Shown: in pieces, positions 1-7,323 of the stretch
Layout: the number at the start of each line of letters is the position of its first letter
Numbering within the stretch: the stretch's first letter is position 1
Source: Thermoleophilia bacterium
Lineage (GTDB): Bacteria; Actinomycetota; Thermoleophilia; Gaiellales; F1-60-MAGs149
Assembly (NCBI GenBank): GCA_009694475.1
Contig: SHUX01000007.1
Location: 1 to 39,366, forward strand
Direction of reading: 5' to 3'
DNA: 39,366 nt
Translations under genes and position numbers: made by a program
Notes under the pieces: model-generated
Seen by the model: the letters and a program-made list of their open reading frames with translations, nothing else
What the model was told of the DNA's origin: nothing
Database searches by the model: none

Positions 1-2
1 TC

Positions 3-338
3 GACATCTTCAGCCTACCCGCTGAAGAGCAAGAATTCGATCGCATCCTCGTTGATGCACCCTGCTCGGGTTTTGGCACGATCGGCTCAAGGCCAGACCT
101 ACGCTGGCGTCGCACACCCGAGGACGTTGCGCGCCTCGCCGCCATGCAACGGGGGATGGTCGACTTTCTCGTACCGCGGCTTGCGCCCGGGGGCGTGCTC
201 GTGTTTGCCGTCTGCACGCTTGGCACGGTCGAGTCCGACTCGGCCGATGGCTACCCAGTCGACAAGGTTCTCACCCTCCGGCCCGATGAAGGCGCAGGCG
301 AAGGGTTCGTCGCGGCGCGACTCGCCGCTACGTCCTAA
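3..338 (+). CDS. rsmB: 16S rRNA (cytosine-C5) methyltransferase, 3' end only
   Basis: Only the C-terminal about 111 codons are present; the gene enters from the left edge in frame 3 and stops at TAA 336-338. The sequence shows the SAM-methyltransferase motif ILVDAPCSGFGTIG, carrying the first conserved Cys of the RsmB/NOP2 family, then RWRR and VLVFAVCTLGTVESD, which holds the second Cys used in m5C catalysis. The usual TCS at this second site reads VCT here. RsmB normally methylates C967 of 16S rRNA. Its place ahead of rpe is common in actinobacteria. The family (RsmB/NOP2/SUN) is secure; the exact target base is inferred. Confidence 0.85.
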   Translation, partial: DIFSLPAEEQEFDRILVDAPCSGFGTIGSRPDLRWRRTPEDVARLAAMQRGMVDFLVPRLAPGGVLVFAVCTLGTVESDSADGYPVDKVLTLRPDEGAGEGFVAARLAATS

Positions 339-350
339 TGGCTGTCCTGC

Positions 351-356
351 CATGAT
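351..356 (+). promoter_or_regulatory. -10 box for leaderless rpe
   Basis: CATGAT lies six bases before ATG 363 and no Shine-Dalgarno sequence is present. This spacing recurs at many first genes in the window and suggests transcription starts at or next to the start codon. No convincing -35 box is seen. Confidence 0.4.
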
Positions 357-362
357 CCGCGT

Positions 363-1064
363 ATGAGTCGAAGCGATGCATGGGTCACAGAGGTCCAGGT
401 CTGCCCATCGATCTTGGCAGCCGATTTCGGCGCGTTTCGTGCTCAGGTACGCGATCTGATGGATGCCGGCGCACGCACATTCCATGTGGACGTGATGGAC
501 GGCCACTTCGTTCCCGTTATCACCTTCGGTCATGAGGTTGTCTCGGCACTCGCCGACGACGTCCACGACCGTGGTGGTTCGCTGGCCGTGCACATGATGG
601 TCGAGCAGCCCGAGCGCTTCGCCGCCGAGTACGCCAAGGCTGGCGCCGACTCGTTCACGATTCATGTCGAGGCGACGCGCGATATCCATCTGGCTCTCCA
701 GATCGTTGAGGAGACGGGGATGATTCCAGGCGTCACACTCAATCCGGCGACGCCGGTCAGTGCCATTGCCGAGGCGGCTCGCTACGCGCGCAACCTGCTC
801 TGCATGAGTGTCAGTCCAGGTTGGGGCGGCCAGAAGTTCATCAAGGCCACGACGGATCGGCTGCCCGAGTTGCGCAAGCTCGCACGACCTGATGCGGGTG
901 TCGAGGTCGACGGCGGTATTGCCTCCGAGACGATCGTCGACGTCTACAAGGCTGGTGCGAATCGTCTGACGGCCGGCTCGGCGATCTACAAGCAGAAGAA
1001 TCCCGGCGAGGCCTATCAGGCACTCGTCGAGCAGGTCCGCGCCGCCGGAGCCACGATCGCCTGA
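363..1064 (+). CDS. rpe: Ribulose-phosphate 3-epimerase
   Basis: This 233-residue protein interconverts D-ribulose-5-phosphate and D-xylulose-5-phosphate in the pentose phosphate pathway. It is a TIM-barrel with the family motifs CPSILAADFG near the N terminus, FHVDVMDGHFVP (metal-binding His and Asp), HMMVEQPE, MSVSPGWGGQKFI (phosphate loop) and VEVDGGI with the catalytic Asp. Length is normal for the family. ATG 363 is the first start after rsmB, and no better start lies between it and the conserved CPSILAADF. Its substrate ribulose-5-phosphate is also the precursor used by RibB downstream, so grouping with the riboflavin genes makes metabolic sense. Confidence 0.96.
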   Translation: MSRSDAWVTEVQVCPSILAADFGAFRAQVRDLMDAGARTFHVDVMDGHFVPVITFGHEVVSALADDVHDRGGSLAVHMMVEQPERFAAEYAKAGADSFTIHVEATRDIHLALQIVEETGMIPGVTLNPATPVSAIAEAARYARNLLCMSVSPGWGGQKFIKATTDRLPELRKLARPDAGVEVDGGIASETIVDVYKAGANRLTAGSAIYKQKNPGEAYQALVEQVRAAGATIA

Positions 1065-1133
1065 GGCGGAGCCGCACGGCGGCCCGCGCGCGCTGTTCTG
1101 CGATCTGACCAGCCGGCTCTAGGCCGGCTCGCG

Positions 1134-1139
1134 TACCAT
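1134..1139 (+). promoter_or_regulatory. -10 box for leaderless ribD
   Basis: TACCAT lies six bases before GTG 1146, with no ribosome binding site between. The 81-bp gap from rpe shows no FMN riboswitch consensus, so riboflavin control at this point is not evident. Confidence 0.45.
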
Positions 1140-1145
1140 TCTGGC

Positions 1146-2261
1146 GTGATCGACGACGCCGACCGAATCCTTCTGCAGCGCACGCTCGACCTCGCCGAGC
1201 GTGGGGCGCGCACCGCAGCGCCGAATCCGTGCGTTGGTTGCGTGATTGCACGCCATGGAACGGTCGTCGCTGAGGGCTGGCACATCGCTCCCGGTTTGGC
1301 GCACGCTGAGGCGATGGCGCTCGACGTCGCGCAGGAGGGCGCGCGTGACGCGACCGTCTACGTCTCACTCGAGCCATGCTCCCACCATGGCCGCACGCCG
1401 CCGTGCTCCGAGGCCTTGATTGCGGCCGGGGTAGGGCGCGTGGTTGTGCTGTCGAACGATCCGGCGCCCCATGCATCCGGCAAAGCGCTGCTGCAACTGG
1501 TCGATGCCGGTATCCCTGTCGACATTGTTCCCGATGACGATCCACTCGCAATTGCGGCGCGGCGACAGAACGCCGGCTTTCGATCCGCCCAGATCCTTGG
1601 TCGCCCTCACGTCACGTACAAAGCAGCGCAGACGCTCGATGGACGGTCGGCAACGCGGACGGGAGATAGTCGCTGGATCTCGGGTCCCGAGGCTCGAGCG
1701 CGCGTGCACGAGCTTCGCGCGCGAGCAGGGGCCGTCCTTGTCGGTTCGGGCACGGCGCTAACGGATGATCCAGAGTTGACCGCTCGTGATTGTGATCCTC
1801 CCGTCGAGCAGCAGCCACTCCGCGTCGTGTGGGATCGATCCGCTCGACTGGGCGCCGCCTCTCGGCTCGCACAGACGGTGTCGCGCGGGCCGGTGCTGCT
1901 GCTCTGTGCGCCGGGTGCCGATGCGTCAAGACGCGCAGCAGTAGCCGAGACGGGCATCGAAGTCGTCGAGGTGGCAGACCTCGCGGCGGGGCTCGATCAT
2001 CTCCACGCTCGCGGTATTCAGTCGGTGCTCTGTGAGGGTGGTGCTGGGTTGGCCGGCGCGCTCTTCGGGGTAGGGCTCCTCGATCGCATGATCGTTGTGG
2101 TCGCGCCGAAGCTGCTCGGCGACCCTTTGGCACCTGGCCTGCTGGGCGAGAGCGGAGCGGCCTCCGAGCAGATGGCTGATGCGCTTGGTTTGGCGGCGTG
2201 GTCGTGCGAACGGATCGGTGACGATCTATGGGTCGATGCGTGGCTACGAGAGCCACGCTGA
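1146..2261 (+). CDS. ribD: Bifunctional riboflavin deaminase/reductase RibD
   Basis: The 371-residue protein has an N-terminal cytidine-deaminase-like domain (about residues 1-145) with the zinc motifs HAEAMAL and EPCSHHGRTPPC, and a C-terminal RibD reductase domain (about 150-370) with HVTYKAAQTLDGRSAT and the nucleotide-binding LCEGGAGLAGAL. It deaminates the pyrimidine from GTP cyclohydrolase II and reduces its ribosyl chain to ribityl using NADPH. Length is typical. The GTG start is chosen because it directly precedes the conserved deaminase region and has a well-spaced -10 box. The stop at 2261 is ten bases before ribE, which has its own strong ribosome binding site. Confidence 0.96.
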   Translation: MIDDADRILLQRTLDLAERGARTAAPNPCVGCVIARHGTVVAEGWHIAPGLAHAEAMALDVAQEGARDATVYVSLEPCSHHGRTPPCSEALIAAGVGRVVVLSNDPAPHASGKALLQLVDAGIPVDIVPDDDPLAIAARRQNAGFRSAQILGRPHVTYKAAQTLDGRSATRTGDSRWISGPEARARVHELRARAGAVLVGSGTALTDDPELTARDCDPPVEQQPLRVVWDRSARLGAASRLAQTVSRGPVLLLCAPGADASRRAAVAETGIEVVEVADLAAGLDHLHARGIQSVLCEGGAGLAGALFGVGLLDRMIVVVAPKLLGDPLAPGLLGESGAASEQMADALGLAAWSCERIGDDLWVDAWLREPR

Positions 2262-2271
2262 CGGAGGCACC

Positions 2272-2880
2272 ATGTTTACTGGAATCGTGCAGGAGATCGG
2301 CGAGGTCGAGGAGGTTCAGCCCGCCGAGAACGGCGCGCGCATCGTGGTCCGCATGCCGGCACTCGCACCCGAGGTTGCTATGGGCGACTCCGTCAACGTC
2401 AACGGTACCTGTCTGACGGCTGTTGAGCTTGGTCCAGAACGCATCGCATTCGAGGCGATGGGTGAAACACTGGCACGGACCACTACGGGTGCTCTAGCCA
2501 GCGGCGCTCCCGTCAATCTTGAGCCGGCGTTGCGCCCGACCGATCGCATGGGTGGACACGTCGTACAGGGACATGTTGACGCGGTTGGAACCGTCGCCGC
2601 GATTCGTGCAGACGGAATCGCCATGGTTATTACGATCACCGCGCCACCCGCAATCACGCGCTACGTCGTCGAGAAGGGGTCGATCGCCGTCAATGGCGTC
2701 TCGTTGACGGTCTCGCAGGTTGTTGCCGAGGGTTTTGAGATCTGGTTGATCCCCCATACGTGCGAAGTGACTACCTTCGGCTCAATCAAGATGGGTGATG
2801 GTGTCAATCTTGAGGTAGACATTTATGCGAAGTACGTTGAGAAGTTTGCAGCCGAACGTGATCACGCGGCGGGCAATTGA
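2272..2880 (+). CDS. ribE: Riboflavin synthase alpha chain
   Basis: This 202-residue enzyme dismutates two 6,7-dimethyl-8-ribityllumazine molecules into riboflavin and the pyrimidinedione. The sequence begins MFTGIVQEIGEVEE, the hallmark N terminus whose Phe takes part in catalysis, and contains two lumazine-binding barrels. The first has NVNGTCLTAVEL and the second MGGHVVQGHVDAVG followed by IAVNGVSLTV, the usual internal duplication. ATG 2272 is preferred to upstream in-frame starts because ACGGAGG at 2261-2267 is a good ribosome binding site and the protein start matches the family. It lies ten bases after the ribD stop, so they are probably cotranscribed. Confidence 0.96.
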   Translation: MFTGIVQEIGEVEEVQPAENGARIVVRMPALAPEVAMGDSVNVNGTCLTAVELGPERIAFEAMGETLARTTTGALASGAPVNLEPALRPTDRMGGHVVQGHVDAVGTVAAIRADGIAMVITITAPPAITRYVVEKGSIAVNGVSLTVSQVVAEGFEIWLIPHTCEVTTFGSIKMGDGVNLEVDIYAKYVEKFAAERDHAAGN

Positions 2881-2924
2881 TGCTACTTCGCTACGATGAT
2901 CCAAACCCGTAAGCAGGGAATCTG

Positions 2925-4226
2925 ATGCATACGCCCGAACCCCCGTTCAGCCCAGTCGAGGACGCCATCGAGGATATTCGGCGTGGCAAGATGATCATCA
3001 TCATCGACGCTCCCGACCGCGAGAACGAAGGTGATCTCTGCATGGCAGCGGAGTTCGTGTCCGCCGATGACATCAACTTCATGGCGACGTACGCCCGCGG
3101 TCTGGTCTGTCTGACCTTGACGGCTGAGCGCTGTGACGAGTTGGGTCTGCAGCCGATGGTGGCGCATAACGTGACGACCTATGAGACGGCCTTCACTGTC
3201 ACGATCGAGGCGCGTGAAGGCATTACCACTGGCATTTCCGCTGCTGATCGTGCTCATACCTGCCGGGTCGCCGTTGACCCGTCGAAGGGTGCTGGCGACA
3301 TTCAGATGCCAGGCCACATCTTCCCGCTACGCGCCCGCCCGGGTGGCGTGCTTGAGCGCACCGGGCAGACTGAGGCCTCCGTCGACATTGCTCGGCTCGC
3401 TGGCTGCACACCGGCAGGCGTGATCTGCGAGGTGATGAATGTCGACGGCACAATGGCGCGCGTCGACGACCTCGCCATCTTTAGTGCCGAGCACGACATC
3501 AAAATCGTCACGGTTGCCGACATGATTGAGTATCGTCGGCGCACGGAGCAGCTGATTGAGCGAGTCGCGGAGGTGAGTCTGCCCACGCCATACGGCGAGT
3601 TCCACGCGATCGGCTATCGTGAGACGTTGGCCGACAAGCAGCACATGGCGCTGATCTACGGCGACGTCGCGGGCAAGGAAGACGTGCTCGTGCGTGTGCA
3701 CTCTGAGTGCCTGACGGGCGACGTCTTTGGTTCCCTGCGCTGCGATTGTGGCGAGCAGTTGCACATGGCGATGCAGCAGGTGGTCCAGGCTGGCAGCGGT
3801 GTCGTCTTGTACATGGCGCAGGAAGGCCGTGGCATTGGACTCCTCAACAAATTGCGTGCCTATGAGTTGCAGGAGAAGGGTCGCGACACTGTCGAGGCCA
3901 ATCTCGAACTCGGCTTCATGGACGATCAGCGCGAGTACGGTATTGGCGCGCAGATCCTCGCCGACCTTGATCTCACGACGATCAAGATCATGACGAATAA
4001 TCCCCGCAAGATCATTGGGCTCGAAGGCTATGGCCTGACCGTTACCGAGCAGGTACCGATTGAGGTCGAGCCGGGCGAGCACAACGCGCTCTACCTCAAG
4101 GCTAAGCGCGACAAGATGGGTCACTCTCTGCACCACCAGCACATCAAGGCAGCCGATGGTCTGCCGGGTGAGCCGCCGCGCATGACGGATCCGGCTGCAG
4201 AGGAGACGGCGGGCGCCCAGCAGTGA
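2925..4226 (+). CDS. ribBA: Bifunctional DHBP synthase / GTP cyclohydrolase II
   Basis: The 433-residue fusion supplies both arms of the riboflavin pathway. The N-terminal half (about 1-205) is 3,4-dihydroxy-2-butanone-4-phosphate synthase with DAPDRENEGDL, acidic metal ligands and SAADRAHTCR. The C-terminal half (about 215-410) is GTP cyclohydrolase II with VRVHSECLTGDVFGSLRCDC (three zinc Cys), MAQEGRGIGLLNKLRAYELQ and MTNNPRKIIGL. ATG 2925 has AAGCAGGGA upstream, and TACGAT at 2892-2897 could be a promoter. The 44-bp gap from ribE contains no obvious terminator. The stop overlaps the ribH GTG. Confidence 0.97.
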   Translation: MHTPEPPFSPVEDAIEDIRRGKMIIIIDAPDRENEGDLCMAAEFVSADDINFMATYARGLVCLTLTAERCDELGLQPMVAHNVTTYETAFTVTIEAREGITTGISAADRAHTCRVAVDPSKGAGDIQMPGHIFPLRARPGGVLERTGQTEASVDIARLAGCTPAGVICEVMNVDGTMARVDDLAIFSAEHDIKIVTVADMIEYRRRTEQLIERVAEVSLPTPYGEFHAIGYRETLADKQHMALIYGDVAGKEDVLVRVHSECLTGDVFGSLRCDCGEQLHMAMQQVVQAGSGVVLYMAQEGRGIGLLNKLRAYELQEKGRDTVEANLELGFMDDQREYGIGAQILADLDLTTIKIMTNNPRKIIGLEGYGLTVTEQVPIEVEPGEHNALYLKAKRDKMGHSLHHQHIKAADGLPGEPPRMTDPAAEETAGAQQ

Positions 4227-4720
4227 CGGCGCCCGACGCCGCTGGTTCGATCTCTGCGCCTGCAGGTGCGACGCGCCTAGAGCCGGTTGCGCTCGACGCT
4301 GCAACGCGGGTCGCCATTGTGGCGGCTGAGTATCACACAGACATCGTTCAGCCCCTGGTCGATGGAGCCGTCGCGGAGTGTCGCGAGCGTGGTGTCACGG
4401 ACGTCGTGGTGGTGCCTGTGCCGGGCGCGTTCGAGGTTGGCTTAGCGGCGCTGTACTGCGCCGAGTCGGACTTTGATGCTGTCGTGGTGCTTGCCTGTGT
4501 GATTCGCGGCGATACCCCGCACTTCGAGTACGTCTCAAGAGAGGCTGCCCGTGGTGTCTCTGATGCCGGGATGGCGACTGGGGTCCCGATGGGCTTTGGT
4601 GTCCTCACCGTTGAGACGCACCAACAGGCCGTCGATCGTGTCGGCGGCAGCGAAGGTCACAAGGGTCGCGAAGCAGCCGCTGCTGCGCTCGGCCTGCTGG
4701 CCACGCTGCGCGCGCTCTAG
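4223..4720 (+). CDS. ribH: 6,7-dimethyl-8-ribityllumazine synthase
   Basis: The 165-residue enzyme condenses the ribitylamino-pyrimidinedione with 3,4-dihydroxy-2-butanone 4-phosphate, giving the substrate of RibE. Family motifs are VPVPGAFEVGLAAL, ACVIRGDTPHFEYVS (catalytic His region) and MGFGVLTVET. The start GTG overlaps the ribBA stop as GTGA, so translation is probably coupled. The N-terminal extension of about 25 residues before RVAIVAAEY is low in complexity. It is the last gene of the riboflavin cluster. Confidence 0.96.
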   Translation: MTAPDAAGSISAPAGATRLEPVALDAATRVAIVAAEYHTDIVQPLVDGAVAECRERGVTDVVVVPVPGAFEVGLAALYCAESDFDAVVVLACVIRGDTPHFEYVSREAARGVSDAGMATGVPMGFGVLTVETHQQAVDRVGGSEGHKGREAAAAALGLLATLRAL

Positions 4721-4802
4721 TAGCGGCAATCTACATCCGTTTGTAGTGGGAGAGGACACCACACGTGCGCACTTGTCATGTCCTCCTAGCGCACGCCGCT
4801 AC
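4720..4802. other. Nested inverted repeats after ribH
   Basis: An 8-bp arm GTAGCGGC (4720-4727) pairs perfectly with GCCGCTAC (4795-4802) and encloses a second arm GAGGACA (4752-4758) pairing with TGTCCTC (4779-4785). The structure begins at the last base of the ribH stop and lies between convergent ribH and rpmB. It has no T-tract, so it may be a Rho-independent-like 3' end, an mRNA-stabilising structure or a small RNA. Confidence 0.3.
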
Positions 4803-4836
4803 AAGCCGGTCGAACTGATCCGCGCAGGGCCCTCGC

Positions 4837-5028
4837 TTAGAGGGCGCGTTGCACTTTGCCGGCCTTGAGGCAGCGAGTGCAGACGTACGCGCGAACGGCA
4901 ACACCGTTCTGGAGGATGCGCAGCTTCTGGAGGTTCGCGTCGAAGCGGCGCTTCGTGGCGATCATGGAATGACTGCGGTTGTTACCGAACGATGGACCAC
5001 GACCACAAGAGGTACAGATGCGCGACAT
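4837..5028 (-). CDS. rpmB: 50S ribosomal protein L28
   Basis: The 63-residue protein starts [20 protein letters not shown] and ends [15 protein letters not shown]. Two CxxC pairs make it the zinc-binding (C+) form of L28. An in-frame start 14 codons upstream is rejected because L28 begins at MSR. It is transcribed away from the DhaL-DegV gene, an arrangement common in many bacteria. A -10-like CATACT lies six bases upstream of the start on the minus strand, pointing to a leaderless mRNA. A short inverted repeat GCCCTC/GAGGGC (4829-4845) overlaps its stop codon. Confidence 0.96.
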   Translation of the reverse strand: MSRICTSCGRGPSFGNNRSHSMIATKRRFDANLQKLRILQNGVAVRAYVCTRCLKAGKVQRAL

Positions 5029-5034
5029 GGGGGC

Positions 5035-5040
5035 AGTATG
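5035..5040 (-). promoter_or_regulatory. -10 box for leaderless rpmB
   Basis: On the minus strand CATACT sits six bases before the rpmB ATG with no Shine-Dalgarno sequence between them. Confidence 0.4.
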
Positions 5041-5082
5041 CTGGATCGGCGCGGATGCCGCAAACGACACCCGTCACGAAAC

Positions 5083-6801
5083 GTGCCCGGACCACTCTCA
5101 CCCACCCTCCTCGAACTCGCCTTAGGTGCCCGGATGCGGCTTGCGGGAGAGTGTGAGCGGTTGAATGCGATCAATGTCTTTCCGGTCGCCGATGGGGATA
5201 CCGGGTCGAATCTTCTGCACACCATTGATGCCGTCGTCGAGAGCCTGCGTGGTGACCCCGCTGATCCCGCACGTGCGGTCGGTGACGCGGCACTACTGGG
5301 TGCGCGGGGAAATAGCGGCACGATCCTCGCCAGCATGATCCGTACAGCAGCCAGCGAACTTGGCGCGGGGCAGCCGTTGACGCAGGCACTCCTGCGTGGG
5401 GCGCAAGCCGCCTACCGCGCCGTGCCCGAACCAGTCGAGGGCACGATGTTGACTGTTGCGCAGGCGCTCGCGGATGCCGCGCACGGCGAAACAATCGAGG
5501 AGTGCCTAGTGACTGCGCTCGCTGGTGCGCAGGCAGCGTTGGCACAGACACCCGACCAGCTCGAGCAACTGCGTTCGGCTGGTGTTGTCGACGCGGGTGC
5601 TGCTGGACTCGTCGCGCTGCTTGAGGGTGTTGCGGCCGTGTTGGCGGGCGAGCCAGTCGTCGACCACGGGTCCGTCGTGTCATTGCCGGCGGTGCACAGC
5701 GCAGACCCCACCAGTCACTATCGGTACTGCATTGGGTTCGTGGTGCGCAATGCCGATCTCGACGGCCTACGCAGCGCGGCCGACGGGTGGGGCGACTCAC
5801 TCGTGCTCGCGGGCGATCGGGAGTTGTTGCGTGTCCATGTGCATGCTGATGTTGTCGAGCACGTGACGGCAGCGGCCGGGGTATTCGGGGCAGTCTCCGA
5901 TCTCGCAGTCTTGGACATGCGCGCCGACAGTGTGGCCCCGCGCAGGCAACGGTCGCAGTTGGCAGGGACGGCGATTGTCTACGACTCAACCGCCGATCTG
6001 CCAGTGGCCGAGCACCCCGACTGGACGATGGTGCCGCTGACGGTGCACTTCGGGGAGACGGAATTTCGCGACTACGTCGACCTCAGCGCCGCTGAGTTCT
6101 ACGAGCGCCTCGCGTCGTCAGCGACGCACCCGACCACATCACAGCCGGCACCTGGAGCCTTTATTGCCACCTACCGCGACCTACTCGAGCGGTACGAGCA
6201 CGTCGTCTCGGTCCACATCTCCGCGGGGCTCAGCGGTACCTACGGTTCCGCCTGTACCGCCGCTCAAGAGTTTCCTGGCCGCGTGACGGTGATCGATAGT
6301 CGTCTTGTCTCGATGCCGTTGGCGCTTGGACTGGTGCGTGCGCAGGCGGCGCTCGACGCGGGGGCGAGCCCCGCCGAACTCCCGCTGCTATTCGAGCGAC
6401 TCCGCGAGCGCTCCGACTGCCTGTTTAGCGTTGCGACCTTGGAGTTTTTACAGCGCGGCGGCCGGATTGGGCGCGCTCAGGCGCTGGTTGGATCGCTGCT
6501 TGGCGTCCATCCCTTACTGGCGATCGAGCAGGGCGAGGTGGTGCCAATCGGGCGAGTGCGAGGCGAGGCGCGGGTGCTGCCCGAACTCGTGGCCGAGTTT
6601 GTGCGGCGCGCGTCGCCGTATCCGACGCTCGACGTCGCGATCGCTCATGCCGACGATCTGGAGCGCGCAGTGGAGCTCGAGGCGCTGGTGCGGGCGGCTC
6701 GGACGGGTATCCGTTCGGTCCGAATTCTTACGCTGGGCGCAGTGGTCGGCACGCATGCGGGACCCGGGGCACTCGGGCTTGCCTCCCTCGCGGCGGACTA
6801 G
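5083..6801 (+). CDS. FakA-FakB-like fusion: DhaL/DAK2 domain plus DegV domain
   Basis: The protein (about 572 residues from GTG 5083) joins two normally separate proteins. Residues about 1-200 form a DhaL (DAK2) kinase domain with NVFPVADGDTGSN, ARGNSGTILASMI and VDAGAAGLVALLEG. Residues about 210-290 resemble the FakA middle domain (YRYCIGFVVRN, GDSLVLAGDRELLRVHVH, VLDMR). Residues about 296-570 are a DegV/FakB fatty-acid-binding domain (IVYDSTADLP, TTSQPAPGAF, VHISAGLSGTYGSA, LFSVATLEFLQRGGRIGR). FakA phosphorylates fatty acids presented by FakB to make acyl-phosphate for phospholipid synthesis; here kinase and carrier are one chain, and the FakA C-terminal domain seems absent. The start is uncertain: ATG 5038 is also in frame. 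The 3' end overlaps the convergent small gene by four bases. Confidence 0.88.
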   Translation: MPGPLSPTLLELALGARMRLAGECERLNAINVFPVADGDTGSNLLHTIDAVVESLRGDPADPARAVGDAALLGARGNSGTILASMIRTAASELGAGQPLTQALLRGAQAAYRAVPEPVEGTMLTVAQALADAAHGETIEECLVTALAGAQAALAQTPDQLEQLRSAGVVDAGAAGLVALLEGVAAVLAGEPVVDHGSVVSLPAVHSADPTSHYRYCIGFVVRNADLDGLRSAADGWGDSLVLAGDRELLRVHVHADVVEHVTAAAGVFGAVSDLAVLDMRADSVAPRRQRSQLAGTAIVYDSTADLPVAEHPDWTMVPLTVHFGETEFRDYVDLSAAEFYERLASSATHPTTSQPAPGAFIATYRDLLERYEHVVSVHISAGLSGTYGSACTAAQEFPGRVTVIDSRLVSMPLALGLVRAQAALDAGASPAELPLLFERLRERSDCLFSVATLEFLQRGGRIGRAQALVGSLLGVHPLLAIEQGEVVPIGRVRGEARVLPELVAEFVRRASPYPTLDVAIAHADDLERAVELEALVRAARTGIRSVRILTLGAVVGTHAGPGALGLASLAAD

Positions 6802-6968
6802 GTCGGGGGAGTGCTGGCGCGTGCGGCCTTGCGTTCGCGGTGCTCGTTGACGAGTCGCGAGCCTTGCCGAATGGCGCAGCCGGGACCGTAGACTGGGCGC
6901 TTGAGGATCGTCGTCACAACCGCAATCACGATCCAAGCAACGACGAGAATAATGACCCACGACGGCAT
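6798..6968 (-). CDS. Small single-pass membrane protein, unknown
   Basis: A 56-residue ORF beginning MPSWVIILVVAWIVIAVVTT, which is one hydrophobic segment at the N terminus, followed by a basic cytoplasmic-type tail ending in REREAR-like residues and TPPT. The start was moved inward from longer in-frame options so the protein begins directly at the membrane segment. A -10-like TAGCGT lies seven bases upstream on the minus strand, fitting a leaderless start. It is divergent from the next gene and converges on the DhaL-DegV gene with overlapping stops. I do not recognise a family. Confidence 0.55.
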   Translation of the reverse strand: MPSWVIILVVAWIVIAVVTTILKRPVYGPGCAIRQGSRLVNEHRERKAARASTPPT

Positions 6969-7003
6969 GCAGCACACGCTAGCAGTACCCGAACCCCGAA
7001 TGC

Positions 7004-7009
7004 TATAGT
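7004..7009 (+). promoter_or_regulatory. Extended -10 promoter for leaderless gene at 7017
   Basis: TATAGT preceded by TGC lies seven bases before ATG 7017. No ribosome binding site is present, so transcription should begin at or next to the start codon. Confidence 0.55.
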
Positions 7010-7016
7010 GCGTTAC

Positions 7017-7322
7017 ATGAGCGAATATCAGATTACCTATTGGCGCGACATCCCCTCCATGGTCGTGGCGCGTGAAGGCGACGAGACCGCCCGGGCCCAG
7101 TTGGCACAGCGGTTTCAAGAGGCGATTGACGAGGCCGCCATGCGTGTTGGCGCGGCCGATGCCGACGCCTATATGGAGGGCTGGCGCAAGGGTGAGTGGA
7201 CGCCAACGGAGGGCACGCCGACTGAGGTTGCCGAACGGGTGACCGGCGAACTAGAAGCCGAGTTGAGCGAAGAAAGCCTGACCGCATTGCTCGACGAGCT
7301 CGGCCCCGCCCAGGAGGCCTGA
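7017..7322 (+). CDS. YWRDIP-type small protein (Virulence_fact-like family)
   Basis: The 101-residue acidic protein begins MSEYQITYWRDIPSMVVA and contains FQEAIDEAAMRVGAADADAY and MEGWRKGEW. This pattern matches, from memory, the small family labelled Virulence_fact (YWRDIPAQV ... AIDRAAM ... DAYLxxWR), whose members occur beside corrinoid- or folate-linked methyltransferase genes; the name is historical and the biochemical role is not known to me. Here it is followed after one base by a homocysteine-methyltransferase-like gene, supporting a role in one-carbon metabolism. The C-terminal 30 residues are acidic. The ATG is fixed by the leaderless promoter. Confidence 0.7.
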   Translation: MSEYQITYWRDIPSMVVAREGDETARAQLAQRFQEAIDEAAMRVGAADADAYMEGWRKGEWTPTEGTPTEVAERVTGELEAELSEESLTALLDELGPAQEA

Positions 7323-7323
7323 G

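Noticed and set aside
1065-1145. FMN riboswitch before ribD
   Set aside because: The conserved RFN sequence blocks are not present and the gap is only 81 bp with a leaderless promoter.
3327-4304. Minus-strand open frame of 325 codons over ribBA
   Set aside because: Antisense of a well-supported gene; product is His/Arg/Leu-rich without domains.
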